DNA of 64,000 bases, taken from Chenopodium formosanum. Taxonomy: Eukaryota > Streptophyta > Magnoliopsida > Caryophyllales > Amaranthaceae. The stretch's first letter is position 1. Each line of letters begins with the position of its first letter. Positions 1-12,019 of this stretch are shown here, in pieces. The stretch covers positions 21,036,001-21,100,000 of the forward strand of contig CM044877.1 in assembly GCA_024500155.1 (NCBI GenBank). The letters are read 5' to 3'. Under the pieces are notes generated by a model. The model was given only the letters and a program-made list of their open reading frames with translations. It was not told the DNA's origin and searched no databases. The translations under genes were made by a program, and so were the position numbers.

Positions 1-1602
1 CGTTATTGTGTTAGTAAGTGGTTAAGTTTTCAAGTTATTGATGATAAGCCTATTATTGATCAGATTCATGCTTATGAGAGTATTTGTATTAATATGGATG
101 CTGAAGGTTTGTCTATTTGTGATACTACCCTTGCTATTGTTCTGATTGAGAAACTCCCTCCCTCTTGGAAGGATTTTCGTAACCAACTCATGCACAAAAA
201 GAAAGACCTAACCTTAGAGGAACCAGCTGCCCACCTCAAAATCGAGGAGGAAAACCGTATCAAAGACAAAACCCCTTCTGTTTTTCCTTCCTCTTCTTCT
301 GCCAAAGCCAACCTTGTTGAACCCAAATCAAACAACCAGTCCAAAGCCAAAAACAGTAACCTTAAGCCTAAAGGGAAGATTCAGAAGTACAAGTTTAAGG
401 GTACTTGTTTTGAGTGTGGTCTGACTGGTCACAAGGCTAAAGATTGCAGGGTCAAGAAGAAGAATGGGCAAAGTCAAGCAAATCTTATTGAGGATTCTGA
501 CGTTATTGTTGCTGTTATTTTAGAAGCTAACTTTACAGGTAATGCTGCTGAGTGGATTGTTGACACTGGAGCTACCAGGCACATATGCGCCAACAAGGAC
601 ATGTTCACTACCTATGACAAGGTTGAAGGTGAAAATGTCTTCATGGGCAATTTAGCTTCTGCTTCTATCCAAGGCAAAGGGAAGATCGTTCTCACTCTCA
701 CTTTTGGAAAATTGCTTACTCTGACTAATGTTTTGCATGTTCCAGAAATGCGCAGGAATTTAATTTCTGGCAGTTTACTCATGAAAGCTGGACTGAAGAT
801 CTCTTTTGATTCTGATAGATTAGTTCTTACTCGCAATGGGGAATTTGTGGGGAAGGGATTTTGTAATGGGGGGCTTTTTACTCTTGATGTTAAAGTTGAC
901 ACTATGAATAAGAATGCTAGTACTTCTTCTGCTTATATTGCTGAGTCTATTGATTTATGGCATGCTAGATTAGGTCACGTTAATATTGATTATGTTAAAA
1001 GGCTTAAACACTTAAATTTGATTCCAAGTTTTTCAAACACTGATTTTTCAAAATGCCAAGTTTGTGTTGAAGCCAAATTTACAAAGAAGCCATTTAAATC
1101 AGTAGATAGACAGACTGAAGTACTAGAGCTTGTTCATAGTGACTTGGGTGATTTTAACAATCACGAAAGTAGAGGGGGTAAAAAGTATTATATTACTTTT
1201 GTTGATGATTGTTCACGTTTTTGCATGGTTTATCTTCTCAGGTCTAAGGACGAAGCTGAGGAAATGTTCCTCAAATATAAAGCTGAGGTAGAAAACCAGT
1301 TGGACAAAAAGATCAAGAGGGTTAGGAGTGACAGGGGTGGTGAGTACAGCCCTGACACTCTTAAGGCATTTTGTGAGCAACTTGGCATTGTTCATGAGAC
1401 AACGGCTCCCTATTCACCCGAACAAAACGGTATAGCTGAAAGGAAAAATAGAACTTTAAAGAATATGATGAATTCTATGCTTATTAGTTCTGGGCTTCCT
1501 AATAACATGTGGGGGGAGGATATTCTTTCTGCTTGTCATGTTTTAAACAGGGTTCCTCACAAGAAGCTTGACAAGACTCCATACGAAATATGGAAGGGTT
1601 GA
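1..1602 (+). pseudogene. copia gag (C-terminal part), protease and integrase core
   Basis: The frame is open from base 1, so the true start is upstream. A CX2CX4HX4C zinc knuckle (CFECGLTGHKAKDC) lies near 406-447 and would bind the RNA genome. The aspartic protease active site reads WIVDTGATRHIC near 550-590. A GAG-pre-integrase segment follows with a HHCC zinc finger (HARLGH ... CQVC, 960-1060). The integrase core shows D (HSDLGD, ~1135), D (SDRGGEY, ~1330) and E (SPEQNGIAERKNR, ~1420-1455), the DDE triad. The frame stops at 1600 with TGA at a position where relatives usually have arginine, consistent with CGA to TGA decay. The next segment continues in the same frame. Confidence 0.92.
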
Positions 1603-2115
1603 GTGCCAAACCTGAAATACTTGAAAGTGTGGGGGTGCCTAGCAAAAGTAGGCATACCTAGTTTCAAGAGGGATAAAATTGGTCCCAAAACTGTTGATGC
1701 TATTTTTATTGGCTATGCTTATCAAAGTGCAGCTTATCGTTTCTTTGTTAAAGGTTCTAACAACTCTTATGCAGGTGGTCATACCATTGAAGCAAGAGAT
1801 GCTGAGTTCTTTGAGAACATTTTTCCTTTGAAGATGTCTTCTTCTAATGATAGTGAATTGCATGCTAGTAGTTTTGTTAGTTTGCCTATTGCTAATGCTC
1901 CTATTACTAACGATGATTCTGTTTTGGAGCCAAGGAGAAGCAAAAGGGCAAGAAAGGAAAACAGTTTTGGTCCTAATTTTATTACTTCCTATTTATCTGA
2001 ATCTTCCTTAATTGATGATGATTTTGTGCATATGTTTGTTTTGGAAGATGATCCAAGAACCTATGATGAGGCAATGAGGTCAGTTGATGCTGTTTTTTTG
2101 GAAAGAAGCAATTGA
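1603..2115 (+). pseudogene. copia integrase C-terminal region and linker to RT
   Basis: In-frame continuation of the preceding segment after a single TGA. The start (NLKYLKVWGCLAKV) is the conserved copia integrase C-terminal motif, followed by the 'RDAEFFE' type linker and a basic stretch (EPRRSKRARKE, ~1927-1960). The frame is lost near 2090 in a run of seven T; one base too many there moves the downstream RT into another frame. This is a typical decay lesion and not a programmed signal I can support. Confidence 0.85.
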
Positions 2116-2683
2116 TAGTGAGTTACAATCAATTCTCAATAATAACACTTGGGAATTGGTTGAACTTCCTAGAGGTTGTAAGCCCATTACTTGTAAGTGG
2201 ATTTTTCGGAAAAAGTTAAAGGCCGATGGATCCATAGACAAGTATAAGGCAAGGATAGTGGTAAGGGGTTTTACTCAAAAGTTTGACATTGATTATTTTG
2301 ATACTTACTCCCCTGTTACTAAAATTGCAACCATTAGGACTTTAATTGCTCTTGCTTGCATTTTTGATCTTGTTGTTCATCAAATGGATGTCAAAACTGC
2401 GTTTTTGAATGGTGACTTGGATGAGGAGATTTATATGGTCCAACCTGAAGGGTTTGTTGTTCCAGGCCAAGAGAACAAGGTTTGTAAGTTAGTCAAGTCA
2501 TTGTATGGGCTCAAGCAAGCTCCAAAGCAATGGCATGACAAATTTGATAAGACTATGATTGGTAATGGTTTTCATGTTAATGAAGGTGACTCTTGTGTTT
2601 ATTTTAAGCATGATAGTCATGGTTGTGTAATTATTTGTCTTTATGTGGATGATATGTTGATTTTTGGGACTGACTTGGATTGA
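2084..2683 (+). pseudogene. copia reverse transcriptase
   Basis: Reverse transcriptase of the copia polyprotein, which copies element RNA to cDNA in cytoplasmic particles. Visible motifs are KWIFRKKLKADGSIDKYKAR near 2200-2260, the QMDVKTAFLNGDL block near 2380-2415, the SLYGLKQAPKQW block near 2500-2535 and the catalytic YVDDMLIF near 2641-2665. The catalytic aspartates are present. The segment overlaps the previous one by 32 bases because of the homopolymer frameshift near 2095 and ends at a TGA at 2681. Confidence 0.93.
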
Positions 2684-3576
2684 GTAAATGAGACAAAACA
2701 GTTTTTGAGTTCGAATTTTGAAATGAAAGACATGGGTGAGGCAGATGTGATTTTGGGTGTAAAAATCAAAAGGACTCCAAAAGGCATCTGTCTTAATCAG
2801 TCACACTATGTTGAAAAGCTTCTTAAAAAGTTTGACTCATTTAATGTCGATCCAGTTAAGACTCCATATGACCTAAGTTTCCACCTAAAGAAAAATAATG
2901 GTGATCCAGTTAATCAGTCTGAGTATGCTTGAATTATTGGTAGTGTTATGTTTCTAATGAACTATACTAGACCTGACATTGCTTATTCTGTTAGTAGGTT
3001 GAGCAGGTACACTCATAACCCAAGCAGTGATCATTGGATTGCTCTTAGGAGGTTGCCTAGGTACCTTAAGGGTACTGCGGATTGGGTTTGCACTACTCCA
3101 AATTTCCTGGAGTTTTGGAGGGTTTTTGTGATGCCAACTGGGTATCCGATAATGATGAAGTTAACTCTACTAGTGGCTATGTCTTCACCCTTGGTGGTGG
3201 AGCTGTATCCTGGAAATCTTGTAAGCAATCTTGTACTGCTATGTCTACTATGGAATCTGAGTTTATTGCTCTTGAATTGGCAGGTCATGAGGCAAAATGG
3301 TTGAGAAACATGCTTGCAGATATTCCGCTGTGGGGGAAGCCAGCTCCTTCAGTTGCACTTCATTGTGATTCGCAAGCTGCTATTGCTGTTGCTCACAACC
3401 ATGCCTATAATTGGAAGAAGAGACACATCCGTCTGAGGCATAAAGCCGTCAGAAATCTGTTGTCTGAAGGGGTGATATCACTGGACTATGTTAAGTCCGA
3501 AAAGAACATTGCGGATCCGTTAACTAAAGGCCTATGTAAAAAACTAGTTTTGGAAACATCAGAAGAGATGGGGTAA
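2684..3576 (+). pseudogene. copia RT thumb/connection and RNase H
   Basis: Continues the RT (FEMKDMGEADVILGVKI near 2720-2770; YTRPDIAYSVSRLSRY near 2960-3010) with a TGA at 2930 and a frameshift near 3085. RNase H follows: FCDANWVSDNDEVNSTSGY near 3120-3180, ESEFIAL near 3257 and HCDSQAAIAVA near 3361, then the conserved end HIRLRHKAVRNLL and NIADPLTKGL. The acidic D-E-D residues of RNase H are visible. The polyprotein stop is the TAA at 3574. Confidence 0.92.
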
Positions 3577-4134
3577 AGCCCGTTGTATGAATTGTGAGAT
3601 ATTGAACTCCTACTCACCATGAGTTCAAAGGGGAACATTATATAATAATTCGGAAGCACATTTTATTTTTATTGGACCATCTCTAGATGTTTGTTGTGCT
3701 TAGCTACAAATGAGAAGGAGGTTGAGCATATGGCTCTTAATGAACCCATATCCATATTTTTGGAGGTGTGTTGTAGCTCACACTTGATGGAGTTCACCTA
3801 CTTAGGTGTGGAAGTGTGGCCGCTTCCTATGAGTATTTCGTGGGCTTATACTCTAAAGCACCTATGAGCATCCAGGCTGGACGTATGGCCAGTATAATGC
3901 GTCACCTTTATTTGCGGAATTTTAGAATATTATACATGTTCAATTGTGTGGCTCAAAGTGACGGGTCCCTAACTCCCTATTGAGTTCAAGACGAAAGTCA
4001 CTTGGTAGGTGAGGGATCATAGCTTGATGTCCACTATGTGTTAATTCAAGTTGCGAGACATTGACACTTATGCAATTGTTTTGTTTTGCCCAGAATTCAT
4101 CTTTTCCTTCCGTTCTTTTTCATATCTTCGAACC
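3577..4134 (+). other. 3' untranslated region of copia element 1
   Basis: No open frame of note lies between the polyprotein stop and the polypurine tract. It contains several loosely repeated 'gagttca' phrases but no gene that I recognise. Confidence 0.7.
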
Positions 4135-4144
4135 TGTGGGGGAT
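4135..4144 (+). promoter_or_regulatory. polypurine tract of copia element 1
   Basis: TGTGGGGGAT directly before TGTTGG; this is the usual plus-strand priming site and LTR start arrangement in plant copia elements. Confidence 0.75.
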
Positions 4145-4470
4145 TGTTGGAAGTTCTTTATATAAAATAAGAGGGATGAGGATAAACAAGAGAGAGAAAA
4201 ACAAATGAAAGGGGAAAATCCCATATTGGTTGGGGGGAAATGTTTTTCCTTGTTTTTATATTGTAGTGCCTTAACACTACTTATTTGAGTGAGTGAGAGT
4301 TAAGTGTTACTCCACACACACACACACGCGCGCCGAGCCGAGCCGGGCCAGGCCGGGTCGGGTCGGGTCGGGCTCGGGCCTCGGGACTTGGGTCTTGGGG
4401 AATGCGATGCGCGGGCGTGGGTCCTTGTTATCTTTTTAGAGAAATTTTATTTCCTTTTCTTTATTAAATA

Positions 4471-4540
4471 GAATATTCTTTTTTGTCAGTTGGGAATATT
4501 CTTTTCTGTCTGTTGGGAATATTCTTTTCTGACTGTTGGG
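4471..4540 (+). promoter_or_regulatory. three 23-bp spaced GAATATTC palindromes (heat-shock-element-like)
   Basis: GAATATTC occurs at 4471-4478, 4494-4501 and 4517-4524, each followed by TTTT and a TTGGG spacer, so the unit is a 23-bp tandem repeat. GAAnnTTC is the heat-shock factor core. It lies about 170-220 bp upstream of the TATA box, where U3 enhancers sit. Confidence 0.55.
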
Positions 4541-4693
4541 ATTACGGAATTAAGTCAGTCATTAATCCCTTGATTATAGATGACTAATTAATTCCTTGTT
4601 TCTTGCTTCCGTTGTTGACTGGTTGAATGAATTTGGTCGTTTTCTTAGCCATATTCGTTCCTCGTTTTATGTTTCATGTCTCCCTTCTACTGC

Positions 4694-4704
4694 CTATATA
4701 TACT
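4694..4704 (+). promoter_or_regulatory. TATA box in copia LTR
   Basis: CTATATATACT in the middle of the LTR, followed by A/C-rich leader sequence (aaaaaacacacaac); expected U3/R promoter position. Confidence 0.6.
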
Positions 4705-5008
4705 CGTTGCTTTTTCCAGGAAAAAACACACAACACATTTAGTTATCTCTCCTCCTAAAATTATCTAAACACGAGTTTCTTCTGTTCTGTTTTCTGGGCA
4801 AGTATTCTGAGTTCCAGTCGGGTTTGTGAGTGCACATAAACTCCGGCGCTGTGCTTATCCTGGAGAGCGACCGCTTCTAGTCTACTGCACCGGGAGGTAG
4901 CGCGAAATCGTCTTTTAGGTCAGTGGTTTTCCACGATGCGGCTATTGTCACTTTGGTTCACGCATCAAGAGATAAGTAATTTCTGTTTTATTGCTTAGTA
5001 GTATAACA

Positions 5009-5718
5009 ATTTTGTCTCCATGTGACTCATGTTCTAGGTTCAAACTCCGAACATATCTTTTTTTTGTAACTTTTCTCTTCCCTTTTCTAGCTTGTTTGTT
5101 CTCGAGTCTTTTATTCTCAGAATCCTCAAAATTTCTCTTTCGACTCGATCGAACAGCTGTCCGCATCAAGAGCTTCTGCTTGCCTATCCATTCCTCTCCT
5201 GGCTCAAGCTTGATCGGCTTCTCAATTGCAGCACCTTCCACACACAGCATATGTGTGTACTCGTCATCTCCAAATTCAGCCAAGGCCTTAGCCTTCTCGT
5301 CCCAAGGATTCCATAGCACTACCAATCAAATGGATAGTTATACATCTAAAAGTCACTACTTCCTCTACTTTGAGAGTATATTTACGAAGGGATATTCTTA
5401 CCAGCATCTGGAAGTCCCTCTTTAACAATAGTGAATTTTCTGTTCCTTTCAAGATCCAAGATTTGTATCTTAGTACACGTGCTGAGATATATCTTGTCAA
5501 TCTATAAAAACACAATTCCAATTAATCGTGTTTATCATGAATTGACTGAAAGTCCGTAATTTTTAGTGAATATTATTATGTACCAAAAGCAAGAGAAGAA
5601 GAAAAGCACACTCACTTCTCCTTCAAATGTAATGGCATCTCTTTTTTCATTAAACCGTTTCCTATGCTTCATGTTGTCAAGGTAATCAAAAGTCTTCAAT
5701 CCTTTCACACTGACTTTA
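5009..5718 (-). pseudogene. glucose-6-phosphate 1-epimerase (aldose 1-epimerase family), 3' exons only
   Basis: Three minus-strand exons joined by GT-AG introns with matching phases. Exon 5718-5616 reads GLKTFDYLDN ... DAITFEGE; exon 5501-5402 reads IDKIYLSTCTKIQILD ... KEGLPDA; the last exon starts at 5318 (LWNPWDEKAKALAEF, MLCVEGAAIEKP, LEPGEEW). These are conserved blocks of the plant enzyme that interconverts alpha and beta glucose-6-phosphate. The family's usual C-terminal tail is not recognisable after about 5170; the frame continues as basic, unrelated residues to a stop inside the copia LTR (4948). Upstream exons are not visible: the preceding 600 bases look like intron and then repeats start. 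Either a 3' gene fragment or a gene interrupted by copia elements on both sides. Confidence 0.85.
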
Positions 5719-6283
5719 CTGAATAACAATATGAGCAGATTTAGTTACAGCTTATGTCAAATTCACGTTTAATAACAAATATTGAAATTGATCCTCATTG
5801 ATCATCAACCAAATATTTGCTCACAACCTAAACTGTGAATGGTCTAACAGTAAAAAAAAATCTCCCAAACTGACTGGAAACGACCTAGAAGCACACGAGA
5901 AACAACAGGGCAACAAATTCAACAACTTGGTCATATCAAGACGACATTTGCTGTTAAAACAAACCTAAAGTGAACGTTCTAGTGTACTGTTACGAGTTCA
6001 ACACTCCTATTTAATAGTTCTCTGATTTCATTCTCAACCTACAGGATACAGTTGATATGATAAAACAGCCTCTTAAGTATATAAAAGTTGTCAACAGGCT
6101 CAACATGCAAAAATGAAACTCCCAGATTCTGCAATAGTCAAGAAGCCATGAAACATGTGTACTAGATTGTAGAACAACATGAAAAAAACATGTGTACGGA
6201 CCATAAATTATTATATTAATTGATAAATAAGTTACTCATTATTAATAATTAAGTCCAAAATCCAAGTTTATTATGAGCTAGTA
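5719..6283. other. A/T-rich intron-like sequence, no gene seen
   Basis: Directly upstream (minus strand) of the epimerase exon with a good acceptor (TTATTCAG at ~5721-5728). No further epimerase exon, ORF or repeat structure is recognised before the ATT run. Confidence 0.5.

Positions 6284-6284
<1 letters not shown>

Positions 6285-6326
<42 letters not shown>
6285..6326. repeat. (ATT)n microsatellite, about 14 copies
   Basis: Perfect ATT repeat that sits exactly where the left edge of the second copia LTR should be; the first ~45 bp of that LTR cannot be aligned here. Confidence 0.95.
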
Positions 6327-6327
<1 letters not shown>

Positions 6328-6328
<1 letters not shown>

Positions 6329-7071
6329 GGATTACTATTATGGAGATAATAAGTTCGTTCTCTTAGGGCGTCATCATCTGTTGCTAGACTATGAGAGATG
6401 ATCTTTGGACTAGTCAAATAGTCCAAAGCCCGCTAGAATGAATCATATGAAGTCACACACAAGGGTATTGAGTTAAGCAAGTTAGAGGGTCATTAATGTG
6501 CCTTATGAGCATTTAACTAATTATGAAATGGATTGGGCTAGCATAGTTAGATTAGAATTAGGTTTTGAGCTTTTAATATGGGCTCTTATTTAGAGATGAG
6601 ATCTATAAATAAGATTCATGCCTAGGGTTGCAAGTAAGAAGTCATAATTCACACATAGTGTATTTTGACATCAAGACAACCAATCCCAAAACCCTAATTC
6701 CTCTCTCTAACTCATGGCTTTCTCTCTCCTCCCCTCGTCCGTACGGCCGACCACCTTGGTGGCACGTATGGTGGTTCGTGGTGGTTCATGGTTGGTTCGT
6801 TGCTCTCTCTTCTCCTTAGAAGGTCAATTGAAGGGTTCAATTGCAACTAACTAGCATTAGTGGAGGTCTTAATCTGTGCCCGTAGACCAAGTAGAGGAAT
6901 CACGCTTGGGGTTCTTTATCTCCCAATGTTCTTGCTCGATCACACGTGGAATCACGCTTCAAAGGTACAATTATATGTTCTTTATGTGTTATGCATTAGA
7001 TCTTGGGATTAGGTATTGTTTGAATATGATTCATGTTTATTTCCGCTGCGTAGTACCTATAATCTCCTACA
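6328..7071 (+). repeat. 5' LTR of copia element 2
   Basis: Matches 13809-14550 base for base with few differences, including TCTATAAATAAGA (a TATA box near 6602) and the end AATCTCCTA. The expected first ~45 bases (compare 13765-13808) are absent or overwritten by the ATT microsatellite. Confidence 0.88.
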
Positions 7072-7072
7072 G

Positions 7073-7087
7073 TGGTATTAGTTAGCC
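7073..7087 (+). promoter_or_regulatory. primer binding site of copia element 2
   Basis: TGGTATTAGTTAGCC begins two bases after the LTR; it resembles the copia TGGTATCAGAGCC site complementary to initiator tRNA-Met, with a small insertion or substitution. Confidence 0.65.
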
Positions 7088-10000
7088 TATTGCATTTACG
7101 CATATTGACAATAATTCTTTGATAATCCACAATTTTAATTCAATTAGGAGGGAGATTAATTTAATTATGGTTCAATTGTTATATTTAATGTGATTAAACT
7201 TTTGGAATTAATTAAACGTGATTTAATTATGCTCAAAATAGCCATGAAGAGGACCAAATTAAGCCCTAGACCATTTGAAAAATCCGAACCCTAGAACCCT
7301 AGAACCCTAGTTTCGGATTTTCGAAAACCCCGACCCTAATTTTGAATTATTTCGAAAATTCCTAGCCCTAAAATGTGATTTTTGTGCTTGATTTTGATTT
7401 AATTCGATTTGTTTTATGTTTCATAATTTTAATTTGATTGATTTATGCATAAAAATATTTTGTGTATGATCATCGATTTAATTTTAAAAGTTAAAATTAA
7501 ATTGGGATTAATTTTATGATGAACCCTAATTTTAAGATTGAATGTTGATTTAATTTTAATTTTTTGGGCTGATTTGATTTAATTTTAATAAATGTTATTC
7601 TAATTAAATTGAAAAAAAAATTAGTTTTGAGGCCGGCAGCCGCGGTTGGGTGGCGCAGCCACGACAGCTGCCGACCTGGTGGCAGTCCAAGGGAGGGAGG
7701 GGAGGGCGGCGGTCTAAGGTGGCTGTGGGCAGCAGCGTGCAAGCGTTGCACAGCTGCTGCCACGGCTGCCAGTGCTGGTGCCCTTGCAGCAGTGGGTGCT
7801 ATTAGGAGCCAACCACCATGGCTAGCTTCGACAGGCCAACCACGGTGGCCGGTGTGGTGGTGCACGTTTTCAAAAAAAAAATTTAAATTATTATTATTTT
7901 TTTATTTTAAAAATATTTCAAGATAAATATGATTTATTTTGGATGAGATAAAATATTTTGAAAATATAATATTTTATTTTGAAAGATAAAATCAGTTTTA
8001 TTTGGATAAAATCTTTTATTTTAGGATAAAATCAAATATTCAAAAGTTTATATATTTGATATTATCCATATTTAAAGTTGTTATTTGTGTAATTATCCAT
8101 AATTATAGTGGTTAATTATTTTAGGATAATAATTGATTTAAATAATGTGATTATCCCATATTTAATTTTGGCTATAATTGATTTAAAATTTTGTGATTGG
8201 CTAGTAATTAGGATATAATTTCTTAACATTGTTAGGATAATCTTTGAGGATGAACATGATTTATCTTTTTAAGATTAAAATAAGATTTGATTCTATCTCA
8301 TGATTAATTTAAAATATACGATATTTTATTGATAATCATGAATAATATATGATATTATCTAATTGCATTAATTAAAATATAAGATATTAAGATTCCATGT
8401 TTTCTTAATTGTGAACATTCGATGTTGTAGTTTAGGAAAGCATGATGAGTGATTTATTATGTGGCAATTTTATATTATATGATGTTTTTTATTGCTATAT
8501 AATGACTAGTATGACCTAGTAGATTACTAAAATATGATATGTGCATCGTGATGTATTTTTGTAATCTTAGTACGGTCTACGTACCGATAAAGTATTTTTG
8601 TAATTTTATTTCATTTTATTTAAGTAGTAGATAGAATAGAATAGAATTACAGGTTGTAGTTAATCCAAGAAGTCCATGAAGTGAAGGCCTAAAGGAGCAA
8701 GGTGGATGAGATCCATGATGATTCAAGTGGGAGCATTTACTTTATTAGTTTTCTTAGGACTAAGGGCATGCTATGTCTTGTTTATGCATTCAGTTTATTA
8801 TGCATGTTAGACTTTATTGATGTTTTGTGATGATGCGCTAGAGTTCATTATTTAATCACAACATAATAAATCTAGGTCCCGGTAATATTGAGGTCGCTTT
8901 TCCAATTAAAAACCCGATGAAACCTTTGATATTTATGATGGGTCATGCCTCAGCTCGGTGTCATATTATATCTTTGGGGAGTGGGGGTAGATCACGTTCT
9001 ACGCTTTTAATTGGTTATACTCAACAAGGTTACCTAAAGGGTTTATAACCTTGAAGCTAAGGGTAAAAATTAAACATGTGATGATTAATTATTCAACCAA
9101 GAGTTACAAAGAGTTGTAATCAGTAAAGAGTTTACTCACCTTGAAAATGTAATACTTGATGGTAGGGCCTCAGTCCGGTCAATTATTGCACAAATAAAGG
9201 ATCTTGGAATCATTTTATTCAATAGGGATCAAATTAATATTGAATAAATGTTTTAAAGTTGCCAATTTAATTCGCTTATGGTACTTTAAATTTTATCAAA
9301 CATAATTGAATTTTTGCGTTTACTTATAAGTAACATGTCGTTCTAATTTTATTTTATTGATAATCTCCTAGATTGAAAATAAAGTTGAGAAACGTTCTCA
9401 AAAGGTTAAAAGATAATCCGGCCATAAACCTATATTCCAATTTTGCTAAGATGGTTCTAAAAGGCAAGTTTTAGAAATCCCTGTCACATGTCTAAGGTTG
9501 GTTTTATTTAAAATGTTTGAGTAAAATGCCAACACATGCATCTTCATTTTGAAAAGTGTTTCAAGGGATATAATGAGGTAGGAGGTACAAACCTTCTAAA
9601 AGACAAGTATAGAAATCCAATAAAATCTCTTCTCTTCAATATGATTGAATATAAGAAAGTGATTGGAAATCTCTATGATAAAAACTTGATCAAATGACAT
9701 TATTCTTCATGCATTTCATATAGAGTTAAATGGTTGATTTAACTCTAATATGAATAATGATTGAATAGACTTAGCAAAATCATGAAATGTGCTGAAAGTA
9801 GTTAAGCAAAGCATCATTTTAAACCTAAGAGAAATTTTCTAATTGGCTCAAATGGGAAAGGTTTAGGAATATATGAGGATTACATTAAGTAGTTATAGGC
9901 TAAGAAATGCAAACAAGTTGCTACTTCTCAAACCTAGACTACTTACATGCTAGGAGTTGTTATGAACAACAAATGTTTCAAATTAAATGGACCAATTCCA

Positions 10001-12019
10001 ATTGATTAGAAACTACCTCATATAGTTGGAAGGTAAAAGAATGGAAATGTTCCAATTTACGAGGTATATTATAGAAATTGATTTAGCACATTGCTACTTC
10101 TTGGACATATGATGTCTTGTTTAGTTCTATCTCATTGAGAATGAGGTTGAACTAAATGAAGAAGTATGGTTAAAGGAGAAATAAATCTACAAGTTTAGAA
10201 GCAAATGTTGCTACTTCACAGGTAAAATCTACAAGTCTGGAAGCAAAAGTTGCAACTTTACAAATAGAACCTATATTTCACCTTACCTTGTTACTGGTTA
10301 GAACTAAGTAAAGTGTAATCATTCTTGCCATTATCAAAACACCATTCAATGTTAGTAGTGACTAAGCATCGAAAATTCAAAAGCGTGGAATAAATGTTAT
10401 TTTGTGCTTCATTGAGTCATTATGTGTTTTGAATTGCTAAATAGGTTTAAAGCTCTATATGATAGAAATAATTGAACCATTTCTATATATATAAATTGTC
10501 TCTAATATGTCAACTAATTCGAATAAAAAATGAACTTTGCATGCGGAAGATCAAAAGGTATGGACTTTCAATATCATTGGATTATGAATCCATTGATATA
10601 TGTAATTATCATTCTAATTTGAAAATTTGACAAAGTCACCATTTAGAGAAATGATCGATGATGCGAACTCGAGGTCGAATACATATCGATGTAAGAAAAC
10701 CAAAGGTTCAAAGGCTAGAGACAGACAATGAAACTTCATTTGTGATTTGTGCTTTGTTGAAGCATAAGTATGAAAATATTGAAAAGTTCAAAACGTCCAG
10801 TATGAAGTTCTGTATCAACTTGACAAGATAATGATTACATTACAATATGATTTTAATTGTGAAATTTAAGTCAAGACATATACTTGGCAACACATTCAAA
10901 GTATTGCGATATAATCGTAATAATGAGAATTTAAGTCAAGACCTTGATTAACATCCAAGAGTTGTGAAATTGTTTTATGACAAACTTCAAATTAAAGAAA
11001 ACCTTGTGAAGTGTTTATGAAGGGAGATATCAATCTATATAAGATATATTTTGATAATGGATGAAAAATACCTATCTTTCAACCATTGTTCAAGGGATAT
11101 ACTTTTAAGATAAGCTACGAAACTAAACAAAGAAACATAGGTCAAATCAAAATGTAGCAAAGGTTTCATATGTGATATGGATAAGAAAAGTTCTTATAAA
11201 ATCTTTCTACAAAGCAAGGAATAAAAGTTGTATTAAATCGTTTACTGCACGATCAATTCCTATACAGAGCATGGGGTACTATTACACAAATCATACTTAG
11301 CACAAAATGTTTGTTGCTCAAGTAGGTGCTCTTATGGAAATTGTTCCAAAAGGTCAAGTGGGAGTAGTATAAATCTCAAAAGAGTTCGAGAAAAGCAACA
11401 AACAAACGTGGTTCAAACCATGATTGGTTCACCCAATGCTAAATGTGCTTCCTCAAAAGGCAAGTGGGAGTATAAGAATCTCGAAAAGTTTGAGAGCCTT
11501 GAAAGAGTTCAAGAAAAGTGATTTCGAAAATCTTGAAGAAATTTGAGAAATAATCGAATAAAAGCAACAATATGAGCATGATTCACCTCATGTAACAAAT
11601 GACAACGCGTGGTCTCATTAAGTGTAATGAGAATAATAACCATGTATTGAAGGTAGTACATTCTAAGTGCACATCCTCAAATTATCGTTTCTCATTGAAA
11701 ACTAAACAAAGTTGTTGTATGATTTCAATTGTTGCATAAAAACCCACAATGATGACTAGCATACCTTAAAATTAGCCAAAGAAATATGATTTCATATTGG
11801 ATAAGAGTTATGCAAGTAATAAAGATGATTTGAAAAGTGTATAACTCCAAGTGGTTTTAAAACCAGGAAATCTGAAATAGATTCTAAGTCTGTAAGCAAG
11901 TGTATGACACTTGAATAAATTGCCTAATCGAGTGAGACTCATTGTAAGCAAATAAGACAAGAAAGAAAAGTGTTTTCTAACTAAGGCAAAGACTTGTTAA
12001 TGGATTCAACAAATTCATT
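7088..12019 (+). other. Decayed interior of copia element 2 (leader, gag, protease, integrase region)
   Basis: About 5 kb with no ORF above ~120 residues. An isolated GC-rich island (7624-7865; GCAGCC/GGCGGC-rich) is embedded in very A/T-rich sequence. Repeated phrases such as AAGTGGGAGTA occur near 8726, 11355 and 11468. By position this should hold gag to integrase, but I cannot read those domains with confidence. Confidence 0.5.

Larger units (their letters stand above)
1..5008 (+). mobile_element. Ty1/copia LTR retrotransposon (element 1), 5' part outside window
   Basis: The order of domains (gag with zinc knuckle, aspartic protease, integrase, reverse transcriptase, RNase H) is the copia order, with integrase before RT. 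The 5' LTR and the start of gag lie left of the window. The polyprotein is broken by in-frame stops and at least two frameshifts, so this is a dead copy. A purine-rich tract and one 3' LTR close the element at about 5008. The right end abuts a reverse-strand host gene fragment. The 3' LTR end was chosen from the TG...CA rule (TGTTGG... to ...ATAACA) because no second LTR is available for comparison, so the last base is uncertain. Confidence 0.9.
4145..5008 (+). repeat. 3' LTR of copia element 1
   Basis: Starts TGTTGGAAG right after the polypurine tract and probably ends ATAACA at 5008. It holds a CA/CG dinucleotide run (about 4314-4330), a GC-rich CGGGT repeat stretch (4331-4400), three spaced GAATATTC palindromes and a TATA box. 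The 3' end is judged only from TG...CA and the loss of LTR-like sequence where the host exon begins. Confidence 0.75.

Noticed and set aside
7073..7087. tRNA-like matches at LTR borders (also 24829, 50395, 51388, 52551)
   Set aside because: They are primer binding sites of ~15-18 bases; no cloverleaf or pol III boxes around them.
7497..7926. Two overlapping opposite-strand frames over the GC-rich island
   Set aside because: Low-complexity Ala/Pro/Gly translation of a GC-rich insert in the leader of copia element 2; no recognised domain.
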